Shown: positions 6,620-14,983 of the stretch, piece by piece | Numbering within the stretch: the first letter of the stretch is position 1 | How the letters are laid out: each line of letters opens with the position of its first letter | Assembly: GCA_903842595.1 (NCBI GenBank) | Contig: CAIMMO010000191.1 | Coordinates: forward strand, 1-58,570 | DNA: 58,570 nucleotides | Reading direction: 5' to 3' | Origin: an uncultured Alphaproteobacteria bacterium | Lineage (GTDB): Bacteria > Pseudomonadota > Alphaproteobacteria > Caulobacterales > Hyphomonadaceae | Made by a program: the position numbers and the translations under genes | The notes under the pieces: model-generated | What the model was told of the DNA's origin: nothing | The model's database searches: none | What the model saw: the letters and a program-made list of their open reading frames with translations, nothing else

Positions 6620-8163
6620 CCCTGCGCATCTACCAGACAGAGGCCGTGGAAGGCGTCAGCCGCGCCTTGAAGGTCCATCGTCGGGTGCTCCTGCAAGCGC
6701 CGACCGGTGCCGGGAAGACCATGACGGCATCGCACATGATCCAGTCGTGCGTGGCGCGTGGGTGGCAGGTGATGTTCATGTGTCACCGCGACGAACTGGT
6801 TCAGCAGACAAGCAAGACGCTTCAGCGGATGGGCATCGACCACGGCTTCGTGGCGGCCGGTTATCCGAAGGACACGCGCGCTCAGGTGCTCGTTTGCATG
6901 GTGGGCACGGTAGGCAAGCGCCTCGACAGGCTGCCGGTGCCGCAGATCATCTTCACCGACGAGGCTCACCACGCCGTTGCGGGCACGTGGCGGAAGATCA
7001 TTGAGCACTTCCCCTCGGCGCTGATCGTTGGCTTGTCCGCAACGCCCGAGCGCCTCGACGGGCGCGGCCTCGACGACATCTTCGGCGCGCTCGTTCCGGG
7101 CCCGGCCGTGCGGTGGCTGATGGACGAGGGCTACCTCTCTGACTACCGCGCCTGGAGCCACGCTCCGCCCGACCTGTCAGGCGTCAAGCGCCGCGGAGCG
7201 GATTACGACCCTGCCGCACTGGCGACACAGATGACCGACGCGCACCTCGTGGGTGACGCTGTCGATCACTACATGCGGATCTGCCCCGGCGAGCGGGCGG
7301 TGTCGTTCTGCGTCAACGTCGACCACGCCAACGCCGTGCGGGATGCGTTCACGGCGGCCGGTGTGACGTCTGCCAGCCTGTTCGGCGAGTCACCCAAGGA
7401 GGAGCGGCGCCGCGTGCTCGCCGCCTTCCGTGCGGGCGACATCTCCGTGCTCACCTCGGTCGATCTGTTCGGCGAGGGCTTCGATCTGCCAGAGGTGGCG
7501 GTCGCCATCCTGCAACGGCCTACCGAGTCGCTGGGGCTCTATCTGCAGCAGGTGGGGCGCGTGCTGCGTCCCGTCTACGCGGCGGGGTATCCGCTGGACA
7601 CGCGTGAGCAGCGTCTGGAGGCCATTGCAGCGGGCCCGAAGCCACACGCCTACATCCTCGACCACGCCGGCAATCTCGCGCGCCACGGGCTTCCTGATGA
7701 CGCGCGTGAGTGGGCGCTTGAGGGACGCAAGAAAGGCTCGGCGAAGTCTGGCGGGCCTGGCGCTAAGGTCTGCGCGAACTGCTTTGGCAGCAACCCGCAG
7801 GGCACGAAGATCTGCCGCTACTGCAACGTGACCTTCATCCTGACGCCCAGAGAGATCGAGCAAGTCGAGGGCGAACTCAAGGAGATCGAGCGCGAACAGG
7901 TCCGCACGTCCATTGCGTCACAGCCTGCACGGGACGCGCGCAGCTACGACGAACTGGTGACCATCTTCATGGCGCGCGGCAACGCAGATCCTGCGGCTGC
8001 GGCTGAGGCCGTGTGGCGCACGATGGGACAGAAGATCACAGAGGGCCAGTTCATCGCCGCGTGCGAGCGCGTGGCGAAGGAGCGTGGTTACAAGCCGGGG
8101 TGGGCGAAGTTCAAGGCTCGCCTGCGCAACACCCGCAACATGAAGCAGAGGGCAATGGCATGA
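6616..8163 (+). CDS. DEAH-box superfamily 2 helicase
   Basis: The 515-aa protein has the SF2 motifs in order: Walker A APTGAGKT near residues 28-35, DEAH at 115-118, SATPERLDGRG as motif III, and a C-terminal RecA domain ending in QQVGRVLRP (motif VI). A CxxC-type zinc ribbon (CANCFG with later CRYC, about residues 386-407) follows the motor. It probably unwinds or remodels DNA at replication or recombination forks. ATG 6616 overlaps the methylase stop (ATGA). Confidence 0.92.
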   Translation: MTLRIYQTEAVEGVSRALKVHRRVLLQAPTGAGKTMTASHMIQSCVARGWQVMFMCHRDELVQQTSKTLQRMGIDHGFVAAGYPKDTRAQVLVCMVGTVGKRLDRLPVPQIIFTDEAHHAVAGTWRKIIEHFPSALIVGLSATPERLDGRGLDDIFGALVPGPAVRWLMDEGYLSDYRAWSHAPPDLSGVKRRGADYDPAALATQMTDAHLVGDAVDHYMRICPGERAVSFCVNVDHANAVRDAFTAAGVTSASLFGESPKEERRRVLAAFRAGDISVLTSVDLFGEGFDLPEVAVAILQRPTESLGLYLQQVGRVLRPVYAAGYPLDTREQRLEAIAAGPKPHAYILDHAGNLARHGLPDDAREWALEGRKKGSAKSGGPGAKVCANCFGSNPQGTKICRYCNVTFILTPREIEQVEGELKEIEREQVRTSIASQPARDARSYDELVTIFMARGNADPAAAAEAVWRTMGQKITEGQFIAACERVAKERGYKPGWAKFKARLRNTRNMKQRAMA

Positions 8164-8348
8164 CGCGCACTGAAGTCATAGGCACTGCGATGCTGCACCT
8201 CGGCGACTGCCGGGAGAGCTTGCCAACGCTCGGACGCGCCGACCTGATCGTCGCTGACCCGCCATTCGACGAGTGGACGCAGATCCCACTAGCCCTGTCG
8301 CGACACATCGCGGCCGTTTACCGCCCCCGCAGGGAGGAGGCAGCATGA
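8160..8348 (+). CDS. Truncated DNA methyltransferase (N-terminal remnant), 62 aa
   Basis: The product starts like a DNA-methylase of the N4/N6 class, with HLGDCRESLPTL (AdoMet region) and IVADPPF (catalytic DPPF motif), but stops soon after; full-length members exceed 200 residues. The frame has clean ATGA overlaps with the helicase before and the primase after, so translation is still coupled. It is either a decayed gene kept as a linker or a short domesticated peptide. Confidence 0.65.
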   Translation: MTRTEVIGTAMLHLGDCRESLPTLGRADLIVADPPFDEWTQIPLALSRHIAAVYRPRREEAA

Positions 8349-10735
8349 CCGACGCCCCGAAGCTATCGAAACTGGGTCTGGCCGCGCTCGCCTATGCCCG
8401 CCTTGGCTGGCCGGTCTTCACGCTGCAGCCGCGCAGCAAGAAGCCGATGGGCCTCTGCAATGCGGGCGAGGGCGATCAGACATGCAACGCGCGCCTGCCG
8501 CCGAAGGACAAGGTGAGCGGCGAGACGACCTGCAAGACTTGCGGCACAGTCCACACAGAAGCGGGCGGGCTGTATGCGGCCACGACCGACGAGGCGACCA
8601 TCACGCGGTGGTGGACGAAGGAGCCGAAGGCGAACGTAGGCATCCGCTGCGGCGCCGGCATCCTCGTGGTCGACATCGACATCCCGAACCCCGAGGAAGA
8701 CAAACAAGAGGACGGCGAGGCCACACTGGCGCTGCTGGAGGCCGAGAACGACGAACTCCCGAAGACGCCGAACCAGCGCACAGGCGAGATCAAGCAGGCC
8801 GACGGCACGATGCGCCGCGGGCGCCAGTACGTCTTCAAGGTCGAGGGCGAGGTGCGCAACACCGCGCGCAAGCTGGGGCCGGGCATAGATACGCGCGGCG
8901 ACGGCGGCTACATCGTTGCCGCGCCATCCTTGCACCCCTCTGGCGTGAACTACGAATGGGAAGCCGACGCCAAGCCTAGCAAGGTGCCTCTGGCGCCTGC
9001 GCCTGCGTGGCTGCTGGCCCTTCTGGCGGAGACGAAGAAGCTTTCCGAGGTGGCGCGTCCGATGCCGCCGGCCACGCGACCGGCTGACACGGGCGATTCC
9101 GAGAACAGGTGGGTCAAGAAGGCGCTCGACGGCGAGTATCAGCGCGCCGCGGATCCGTCGAAGGGAAGCCGCAACAACCGCCTCAACACTGCCGGGTTCA
9201 AATTGGGTCAGCTCGTGGGCGGCAACGTCCTCGACGAGCGCACCGCACGCAGCACGCTGGAGGCCGCTGCAGAGGCGAGCGGGTGGGCGGCAGATGAGGG
9301 GCCAGACGCAGTCGCCAAAGTGATCCAGAGCAGCCTGAGCGCTGGCATGGCGGCGCCGCGGTCGGTGCCTGAGCGACAGCCGCAACAGGGGCGCGCCGAG
9401 TTGCGCGTGGTGAGTGACAACACCAAGCGCGACCCGGAGCCGGAGCCTGCGCCAGTGCGCAAGACGGCGACCGGCAACACCGGCTGGATGGATGGCTGGG
9501 ACGACGAGGTGATCTTCAAGCCTGAGACGCGCATGCTGGCCCCCAAGGTGCTTCAGAATGGCGTGGTCCTGCTGCGCTTCCGCAAGGAGTTTGTGGGCCT
9601 CTTCCGCTTCAATGAGAGAACGCAATGCATCACCGTGATGCGCAAGCCGCCGTGGACGCAGAACGGCGTGCCCTACCCGCGCCCGATCACTGACAGCGAC
9701 ATCACCGGCTTCCGCACCGAGATCGAGAAACTTGAGATGCGCCTTGGCAAGAACGACTGCGCCGACGCGATCAAGCGGGCGGCCGAGGAACTCGGCTTCG
9801 ACCCGGTGAAGGACGCGTTGAACTCGTTCACATGGGACGGCGTCGAGCGCCTCGACCATTGGCTGTGCGAGTATCTCGGGGCGATGGACAATTCGTTCAC
9901 GCGCCAGGCGGGTGCTAAGTGGTTGATAGGCGCGGTCTCGCGCATCATCCAGCCGGGCTCCAAGTTCGACTACATGCTGGTGCTGGAGGGCAAGCAGGGC
10001 ATCATGAAGTCGCAGGCGTTGCGCGCTCTCGCCGAGGCTCTCGGTCCCGACACATTCATGGACCGCCTCAGCCCCCTGCAGACGAAAGACAGCATGATCG
10101 AACTCGCCGGCAAGGTGATCGTTGAGGTGGCCGAGATGTCAGGCATCCGTGGCGCACAGGCGGAGGCGATCAAGCGCTTCCTCTCCGCGCAGGATGACAC
10201 CCTGCGCATGCCATGGGACCGCAATCCCACGAGATTGAAACGCGGCTGCGTGTTTGCTGGCACGCTGAACCCCGACGGCGCCGGGTGGACGGACGACGCC
10301 ACTGGCGGGCGCCGCTTCTGGCCGGTCGAAGTGCAGGAGGTCAATCTCGACGGGCTCAAGCAGGACGCGCCGCAGCTGTGGGCCGAGGCGAGGGCCAGAT
10401 ATGACGCAGGTGAGCAGACGTGGCTGGCTGACGACGTGGTCCTTGAGATGGCGCACGAAGAGGTCATGCGCCGCACGTCTGAAGATGCGTGGGCGGCCAT
10501 CATCGACGAGTTCATCGGCGACAAGAAGCGCGTGAGCACCGACCAGATCCTGTCCGAACTCGGCGTGGCGGTCGACCGCCGCACCAACACCGAGTCGGCG
10601 CGCGTGTCGCGCCACATGACGAAACGCGGGTGGGTGGTGCAGTTCCCGAAGATCGCGGGCAAGACCGTGCGCCAGTGGGGCAGGCCGCGTGACGCGGGCA
10701 AGGTCGATCTGTTTGACGAGGACACCGATGGCTGA
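8345..10735 (+). CDS. Primase-polymerase/VapE-type helicase
   Basis: The 796-aa protein joins an N-terminal bifunctional primase-polymerase domain (about residues 8-220, with catalytic DID at D110/D112) to a C-terminal virulence-associated E-type ATPase (about 440-720, P-loop GKQGIMKS near 549-556). A Cys-rich insertion (CNAG, CNAR, CKTCG) near residues 38-65 may bind zinc. Such fusions prime and unwind DNA at phage origins. The start at 8345 overlaps the upstream stop; a longer in-frame start would only extend into the upstream gene. Confidence 0.9.
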   Translation: MTDAPKLSKLGLAALAYARLGWPVFTLQPRSKKPMGLCNAGEGDQTCNARLPPKDKVSGETTCKTCGTVHTEAGGLYAATTDEATITRWWTKEPKANVGIRCGAGILVVDIDIPNPEEDKQEDGEATLALLEAENDELPKTPNQRTGEIKQADGTMRRGRQYVFKVEGEVRNTARKLGPGIDTRGDGGYIVAAPSLHPSGVNYEWEADAKPSKVPLAPAPAWLLALLAETKKLSEVARPMPPATRPADTGDSENRWVKKALDGEYQRAADPSKGSRNNRLNTAGFKLGQLVGGNVLDERTARSTLEAAAEASGWAADEGPDAVAKVIQSSLSAGMAAPRSVPERQPQQGRAELRVVSDNTKRDPEPEPAPVRKTATGNTGWMDGWDDEVIFKPETRMLAPKVLQNGVVLLRFRKEFVGLFRFNERTQCITVMRKPPWTQNGVPYPRPITDSDITGFRTEIEKLEMRLGKNDCADAIKRAAEELGFDPVKDALNSFTWDGVERLDHWLCEYLGAMDNSFTRQAGAKWLIGAVSRIIQPGSKFDYMLVLEGKQGIMKSQALRALAEALGPDTFMDRLSPLQTKDSMIELAGKVIVEVAEMSGIRGAQAEAIKRFLSAQDDTLRMPWDRNPTRLKRGCVFAGTLNPDGAGWTDDATGGRRFWPVEVQEVNLDGLKQDAPQLWAEARARYDAGEQTWLADDVVLEMAHEEVMRRTSEDAWAAIIDEFIGDKKRVSTDQILSELGVAVDRRTNTESARVSRHMTKRGWVVQFPKIAGKTVRQWGRPRDAGKVDLFDEDTDG

Positions 10736-11162
10736 CGAGACACGCCTATACACGCCGATCTGCATCGCCGCCTCGAAAGAGGGCCATAGATTATTCAGGA
10801 ATAACGTGGGCACAGGGCTGCAGTATGTCGACCGTGCGCCGAAGGGATGGGAGCCGCCGAAATGGCTGAAGCCATTCACCTACGGCCTGCCAGCGGGCAG
10901 CGCGGACCTTGTTGGATGGACAGCTGTGAAGGTGACGCCTGAGATGGTGGGCCAGACGCTCGCTGTGTTCGCCTCGGTCGAGGTCAAGCCCGAGGGCTGG
11001 CACTCCACGCCCTACTACGCGAACAGCAACCGGGGCCTCGCTCAGGCAGCGTGGGCCCGCGCCGTCGAAGGCGCGGGCGGCCGTGCTGGCCTCGCTAGGT
11101 CGGTTGAAGAAGCGCTGGCTGTGCTCCGTGGATCTTTGACGCCCGCGCAACAATCGTCGTGA
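10728..11162 (+). CDS. VRR-NUC domain nuclease
   Basis: This 144-aa protein has the VRR-NUC pattern: an N-terminal helix with HRLFRNNVG, then GLPAGSADLVG (catalytic D60), then VEVKPEG (ExK, near residue 85) and a C-terminal NRGLAQAAWARAVEGAGG helix. The family includes structure-selective nucleases and Holliday-junction resolvases, suited to removing branches before packaging. It overlaps the primase end by 8 bases and converges with the minus-strand HTH gene. Confidence 0.85.
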   Translation: MADETRLYTPICIAASKEGHRLFRNNVGTGLQYVDRAPKGWEPPKWLKPFTYGLPAGSADLVGWTAVKVTPEMVGQTLAVFASVEVKPEGWHSTPYYANSNRGLAQAAWARAVEGAGGRAGLARSVEEALAVLRGSLTPAQQSS

Positions 11163-11346
11163 TCTCCCGCACACGCTCGCGCGCCAGGCGCTCAAGGCGC
11201 ACCTTCATGTCCAGCGGGATCTCGCGCTCGCCTGCAACGTAGCGGCGTACTGTCCTGTCCGTGACGCCCAGAGCCTCGGCCAAATCGCGGGCATAGATGG
11301 ATCCATAGAGCGTGCGGCCGATCTGTTCGAGTTCGCGCGGGGTCAT
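11095..11346 (-). CDS. HTH DNA-binding protein, 83 aa
   Basis: A helix-turn-helix is visible in DLAEALGVTDRTVRRYVAGE, which fits phage Cro/XRE-type regulators. The start at 11346 overlaps the stop of the 200-aa gene upstream (ATGA). The last 68 bases run antisense to the end of the VRR-NUC gene. As the last gene of the leftward block it may feed back on expression of that block. Confidence 0.75.
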   Translation of the reverse strand: MTPRELEQIGRTLYGSIYARDLAEALGVTDRTVRRYVAGEREIPLDMKVRLERLARERVREITTIVARASKIHGAQPALLQPT

Positions 11347-11945
11347 GCGTCCTCCCTTTCGTCGATCATGGCCTTGGCCTCGTCGACCGTGTCCGCATAG
11401 CCCGTGCGGTTGTCGCACGCGTCGTCGGCGCCGTCATAGTCGTCGTGCTGGAACGCATACGTGTGCGGGCCGTGGTCCGCAAAGTAGATCCGGTAGTCGC
11501 GGTGCCAGATGGGATCGCTGTAGACGGGCCGCGTATTCTCAGGCTCAGGCGGGACAGGGACGATCCTAGCGAGCGCTGCGTCTGCGATCTGGCCGAGGTG
11601 CCAATAGGCGGCGGAGCGTCCTTGATCGAACGCCTCTTGGATCATGTCGTTGACCGTGTCCCGCATGTCCTCAGACCAGTTGGGCGGCCATGCTACGGTC
11701 GGGCTGTCGCTTGGCCGTTTGGCTGGAGCCTCGCCCGCGATCTTCTCCAGCCCTGCGCGCAGTGCAGGCGCTGCAGCAAACAACTCGGCATTTGCCTTTG
11801 CCTCGTCCAGCGTTATGCCGTTCGCGAGGCTTGAGGGATGCACGTAGGCGATGTTTCCGCGATACGGCCCCTCGGCGTGCTCCACATCATACCAGATCAC
11901 GCGGCCCCTGTTGCGCTTCTCGCGTGCGATCCATTGCTCAGTCAT
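11343..11945 (-). CDS. Hypothetical protein, 200 aa, with a paralogous domain
   Basis: The start at 11945 follows a GAGGACACC leader. Residues about 60-130 (LEKIAGEAPAKRPSDSPTVA, then WPPNWSEDMRDTVNDMIQEAF and LGQIADAAL) closely match the C-terminal half of the 137-aa protein at 1351-1764. The rest contains a WYDVEHAEG region and an acidic C-terminal part ending in EAKAMIDERE. No known family is recognised. Confidence 0.75.
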   Translation of the reverse strand: MTEQWIAREKRNRGRVIWYDVEHAEGPYRGNIAYVHPSSLANGITLDEAKANAELFAAAPALRAGLEKIAGEAPAKRPSDSPTVAWPPNWSEDMRDTVNDMIQEAFDQGRSAAYWHLGQIADAALARIVPVPPEPENTRPVYSDPIWHRDYRIYFADHGPHTYAFQHDDYDGADDACDNRTGYADTVDEAKAMIDEREDA

Positions 11946-12129
11946 GTCGGTGTCCTCCGTTGGGCAGCACGTCATCGAACGCGCTGCGTTGCTTGTCGAT
12001 CTGCTTGTTCCAGTGCTCAACCGTGGCCCAGATCTCGGCCGCTGCTGCTTCGATGTCGTCAGCCCCTACTGCCCGCGCCATGCGCGCGGCCAGAGAGAAC
12101 TTAACAGGGCGGATGACGTTGTCAGACAT
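11938..12129 (-). CDS. Hypothetical protein, 63 aa
   Basis: A small helical protein (MSDNVIRPVKFSLAARMARA start) with an acidic central helix and basic C-terminus. It overlaps both neighbours by 8 bases. No family is recognised. Confidence 0.6.
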   Translation of the reverse strand: MSDNVIRPVKFSLAARMARAVGADDIEAAAAEIWATVEHWNKQIDKQRSAFDDVLPNGGHRHD

Positions 12130-12400
12130 TGCTGGCCTCCGGTTCCACAAGCAGCACAGCGAACAGCCGATAGGTGCCGGTCAGGTCCATGTACTTCATG
12201 CCAGCGGCCATCGCTTCGTATGGCTTGTCGCGCTCCAATTGTTCAGCGACACCCGAGACTGCGGCCAGTGCGTGATCGGCGCTAAGCCCCATTTGCCTTG
12301 CGTGCGCGTAGCCCGCCTGACGCCGGAATGGCGAGATCGGCTTGCCCATGTTGTTGAAGCCGTCGATCTCGTCCTTGGGTTGTCCAATGAACTCGGCCAT
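12122..12400 (-). CDS. Hypothetical protein, 92 aa
   Basis: The start at ATG 12400 overlaps the upstream stop by one base (TGATG). The protein has a helical body with RRQAGYAHARQMGLSADHAL and a C-terminal EPEASNV tail. It has no recognisable family. Confidence 0.6.
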   Translation of the reverse strand: MAEFIGQPKDEIDGFNNMGKPISPFRRQAGYAHARQMGLSADHALAAVSGVAEQLERDKPYEAMAAGMKYMDLTGTYRLFAVLLVEPEASNV

Positions 12401-12678
12401 CACGCACCTGCCCGACGAGCGAACTCGTTCCTGATGTCGCCGCGCGCTTCGCTGCGCTCGATCTGCGCCGTGAGGCTGAAGCCACCCTGCGTGGCCTCGC
12501 ACGACGCACAGGTGAGCGTGTGCTGGCTCGCCGCGGCAAGCTTGGCCTGCAAGCTGCGGATCTCATCCGCCAGCGCTTTGACGTCAGCCGGGCGCATGGC
12601 GGTCCAGCTGAAATCCTGATGACGCTTCCACGCGTCGTCAGCGCGCATCAGCAGGGCAGTGGTGTCGTTGGTGTTCAT
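12400..12678 (-). CDS. Hypothetical protein, 92 aa, with CxxC
   Basis: A GAGGACACCACC leader sits directly before ATG 12678. The protein contains one CASCEATQ motif that could bind metal and helices rich in Ala and Arg. In-frame sequence upstream of this ATG has no leader and crosses an intergenic gap. Function is unknown. Confidence 0.65.
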   Translation of the reverse strand: MNTNDTTALLMRADDAWKRHQDFSWTAMRPADVKALADEIRSLQAKLAAASQHTLTCASCEATQGGFSLTAQIERSEARGDIRNEFARRAGA

Positions 12679-12734
12679 GGTGGTGTCCTCGTTGTTGATG
12701 TGGCGAGCATTGCCCGCCAGTGGTGAAGGAAGCG

Positions 12735-12941
12735 TTAGGCGGTCTTCACGGTGACCGGCTTGAGCACCTTGCCGGTCTGCGTGTTCACGACCCGGTACTT
12801 GAACCTCAGCGCCCCGGCTTGGCACTCGCGGGCGTAGTTGCCGGCGGCGACAGGGTGATCGAAGGCGGCGATGGTTTCCCAAGGCACGGTGCTCGCTCGC
12901 TTCACTTGCACGGCGTGGGTCAGGTATTCGAGATAGATCAT
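12735..12941 (-). CDS. Hypothetical protein, 68 aa
   Basis: A compact beta-rich-looking small protein with WETIAAFDHPVAAGNYARE and a GKVLKPVTVK end, preceded by the shared GAGGACACACACC leader. No family is recognised. Confidence 0.65.
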   Translation of the reverse strand: MIYLEYLTHAVQVKRASTVPWETIAAFDHPVAAGNYARECQAGALRFKYRVVNTQTGKVLKPVTVKTA

Positions 12942-12986
12942 GGTGTGTGTCCTCTGTGTGTGGGCGTTGCCCGGTTGCGGTAAAAG

Positions 12987-13181
12987 TCAGGCCTCCTCAA
13001 ATTCCATCTTGCGCGAGTAGCGGCCTGGCGGGTGCTCGGCATTCCATTCGCGGCACGCAGCGCGAGCCTCTTCCATCGTGCTGTACTCTGCCTTGTAGTG
13101 GCGCGGTCCCGCGTGAGGCTCCAGCCCGTTGGGATAGTCAGGGTTCTCGCGCCAGAATGTGCGGGTGAAGGTGCGGTACAT
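12987..13181 (-). CDS. Hypothetical protein, 64 aa
   Basis: A small basic protein (MYRTFTRTFWRENPDYPNG) with a central helix, EARAACREWNAEHP. It has its own ribosome site (GAGGAGAA) rather than the GAGGACAC leader of its neighbours. No family is recognised. Confidence 0.65.
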   Translation of the reverse strand: MYRTFTRTFWRENPDYPNGLEPHAGPRHYKAEYSTMEEARAACREWNAEHPPGRYSRKMEFEEA

Positions 13182-13183
13182 GG

Positions 13184-13534
13184 CTAGTTCTCCTCGCCAT
13201 GAGCTGCATCCCAGACGAGATACAGTTCGGCGTTGTCGCGATCCGAAAAGTCAGTGTCCGACTCGAAGTAGATGGCGCGTGCCGTGGCTTCCAACTCAGC
13301 GTCAGTCGCAAGGCGGTTCTCATAGTCGCCAGCCTCATTGCGGGCGACGATCCTGAACTCAACGCCGATCTGGTTCAGCACATAACGGCAGGCCTCTTCG
13401 GCGTCCGCACTGCGCGTGCAATCGGCGAGCGCTGCAGCCACAGTTGGATCTTCCGACACCTCGCGGCCGTACATAAGGCAAGCGCTGGCGCGCGGCTCGT
13501 TGGGGCATACTTCGATGATCATCTGGCGGAGCAT
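13184..13534 (-). CDS. Hypothetical protein, 116 aa
   Basis: An acidic protein with two Cys near the N-terminus and an ELEATARAIYFESDTDFSD region. The AxRAIYFE-type helix is reminiscent of the ERVARAIY helix in the 137-aa protein at 1351, but this is a short match. A GAGGACACACACC leader precedes the ATG. No family is recognised. Confidence 0.65.
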   Translation of the reverse strand: MLRQMIIEVCPNEPRASACLMYGREVSEDPTVAAALADCTRSADAEEACRYVLNQIGVEFRIVARNEAGDYENRLATDAELEATARAIYFESDTDFSDRDNAELYLVWDAAHGEEN

Positions 13535-13576
13535 GGTGTGTGTCCTCGAAAGTGGTGGGGGCCGAAGCCCCCGTTG

Positions 13577-13759
13577 TCAGGCGATCAGTTTGCGGTCGTC
13601 GTAGGCCTTCTCGCGCCACTGCTTCGCCTGCTCGGCGTTCTTGGCGTAGGCCGTGAAGATCCGCGGCTCGGCTTCGTTGGTGATCATCCACGTGACCTTC
13701 AGTCCCGCATCAGCGCGGGACTTCTGGGCGGCCATGATCATGTCGAGTGCGTCGGTCAT
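13577..13759 (-). CDS. Hypothetical protein, 60 aa
   Basis: A small protein with a ARIFTAYAKN-like strand-helix unit and a KQWREKAYDDRKLI end. The leader before ATG is GAGGACGCAGCA, a one-base variant of the shared leader. No family is recognised. Confidence 0.6.
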   Translation of the reverse strand: MTDALDMIMAAQKSRADAGLKVTWMITNEAEPRIFTAYAKNAEQAKQWREKAYDDRKLIA

Positions 13760-13789
13760 TGCTGCGTCCTCAGTTGTGATAGGTTGTTG

Positions 13790-14110
13790 TCAACGGTTGT
13801 TCTTGAGAGCGTCTGCGTAGATGGCGCGAGCTGCTTCCGAGAGGTTGCCCAGAGGCCCGAGGGCGATCTGGAGGAGGCGGCGGCGAGCTGCGACGGGCGA
13901 GTTGCGGAACATCTCTGCGACGTTTTGGCTGGCCTCGGCGGCGGTCATGGGCTGCTTCCGCTCTTCCTGCGCGTCGAACCAGCCCGCCTGCCATTTGGCG
14001 TGCATCTCGGCGCTGGCCTCGGTGTCCGTGTAGATCCACGGGTTGGTGTCGATCTCGCGCCCTGCGAAGTAGGCTTGGCGGCCGGCTGAGTAGGCTGAGT
14101 GGTGTTTCAT
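13790..14110 (-). CDS. Hypothetical protein, 106 aa
   Basis: The start at ATG 14110 follows GAGGACACACCAC; an upstream in-frame ATG at 14215 lacks it and would run through the upstream gene. The protein contains SAYSAGRQAYFAGREID and a WQAGWFDAQEE motif, typical of small phage proteins of unknown function sometimes called ribosome-modulation-factor-like, because the A/G-W-x-A-G pattern resembles RMF. That similarity is weak. Confidence 0.65.
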   Translation of the reverse strand: MKHHSAYSAGRQAYFAGREIDTNPWIYTDTEASAEMHAKWQAGWFDAQEERKQPMTAAEASQNVAEMFRNSPVAARRRLLQIALGPLGNLSEAARAIYADALKNNR

Positions 14111-14186
14111 GTGGTGTGTCCTCTTCCGATGTGGTCCACAATACAGACCACCACAGGGAACGCAACCGGTCTTTTGAGCGGACCGA

Positions 14187-14495
14187 TCACGGGTGCGTGA
14201 TGACATCCCGGTCAATCGCAGCGACTACGGCTGCAGCTGCGGCGCCTTCGGGCCCGTTCAATGAGGAGCGCTCAACGGCCGCCACGCGGATACGCGCCCA
14301 TAGCGCCGCCGGCACGTCGTCCATGCCCTGCCTCAACCCTTTGTAGTGGTGACGCTCCATCCCGGTGAACCCACGCCAGTGGCGCCAGCTGAGCCCGGTT
14401 GCGGCGCGCATGACGGCGGCAAAGCGGACAGAGCGCTCTTTCCACTGCTTGCGCGATGGCAGGGGGCGCGCGTGCAGCGTGTCAGGGCTGCCCAT
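14187..14495 (-). CDS. Hypothetical protein, 102 aa, possible HTH
   Basis: ATG 14495 overlaps the stop of the upstream HTH gene by one base; a GTG one codon earlier is the alternative start. The body has FAAVMRAATGLSWRHWRGF followed by YKGLRQGMDDVPAALWARI, which resembles a short DNA-binding helical bundle with a second helix reading RHHYKGL. Given the coupling to a regulator it may be a second one. Confidence 0.55.
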   Translation of the reverse strand: MGSPDTLHARPLPSRKQWKERSVRFAAVMRAATGLSWRHWRGFTGMERHHYKGLRQGMDDVPAALWARIRVAAVERSSLNGPEGAAAAAVVAAIDRDVITHP

Positions 14496-14779
14496 CACAC
14501 GTCGCCCCCATCCTGATCCCTCTCCATGCCGGGCTGGGTGGTGAGCCTCTCCAGCGCGTCCTCAATTGCGTCGAGGCGGGCCCGTGCGCCTGCCGCCAGC
14601 CTGAGCAGGCGGCCGCCTATCTCGACCGGGGCCAGGCGCTCGCCGCTCCGGTACAGGTAGAACGACCGCACCGAGATCCCGAGCGCTTCGGCCATCTGGA
14701 GGCCTGTGGCTTCCTGCCGGAACACGAGCGAGCAGGCCTCGTTGAAGGTCTGGGGCGGCAATTTGTAGGCGTGCGTCAT
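14495..14779 (-). CDS. HTH regulator, 94 aa
   Basis: A helix-turn-helix is visible in GLQMAEALGISVRSFYLYRS, followed by a long C-terminal helix that may dimerise. The ATG at 14779 is chosen because upstream in-frame sequence lies in the repeat-rich control region. The gene is the first in the leftward block and abuts that region, so it is the obvious candidate to bind TGCAT-type operators there. Repressor versus Cro-like role cannot be told. Confidence 0.72.
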   Translation of the reverse strand: MTHAYKLPPQTFNEACSLVFRQEATGLQMAEALGISVRSFYLYRSGERLAPVEIGGRLLRLAAGARARLDAIEDALERLTTQPGMERDQDGGDV

Positions 14780-14960
14780 GTGTGCATCCTGTGCGCTGTT
14801 GATGCAAAACAGCGTGCGCGAGGAATGCACACTGATCAACCGATGTGCGTCAGCTATGCACGGATAATTGCAGCCACCGCGCACAAAGTGGAACCCAGTA
14901 GCCGTTTCCACACCAGTTTCCACACATCTAAAAGCGCGCAACACCTTGAAAGATAACAGC

Positions 14961-14983
14961 TTCCACGCCTCCACGGCTTCCAC
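14961..14983 (-). repeat. Iteron-like triplet, left arm
   Basis: Three hexamers TTCCAC, CTCCAC and TTCCAC at 14961, 14969 and 14978, spaced 8 and 9 bases. Read on the minus strand they give GTGGAA-GTGGAG-GTGGAA, the inverted counterpart of the triplet at 15122-15144. Confidence 0.7.

Noticed and set aside
8363-9859. 498-aa antisense frame opposite the primase gene
   Set aside because: Shadow of a strongly supported gene; composition is that of a GC-rich antisense translation.
14187-14779. Lysogeny module
   Set aside because: Small HTH regulators are present, but no integrase, excisionase, partition genes or att-like repeats are seen, so a temperate lifestyle is not supported.
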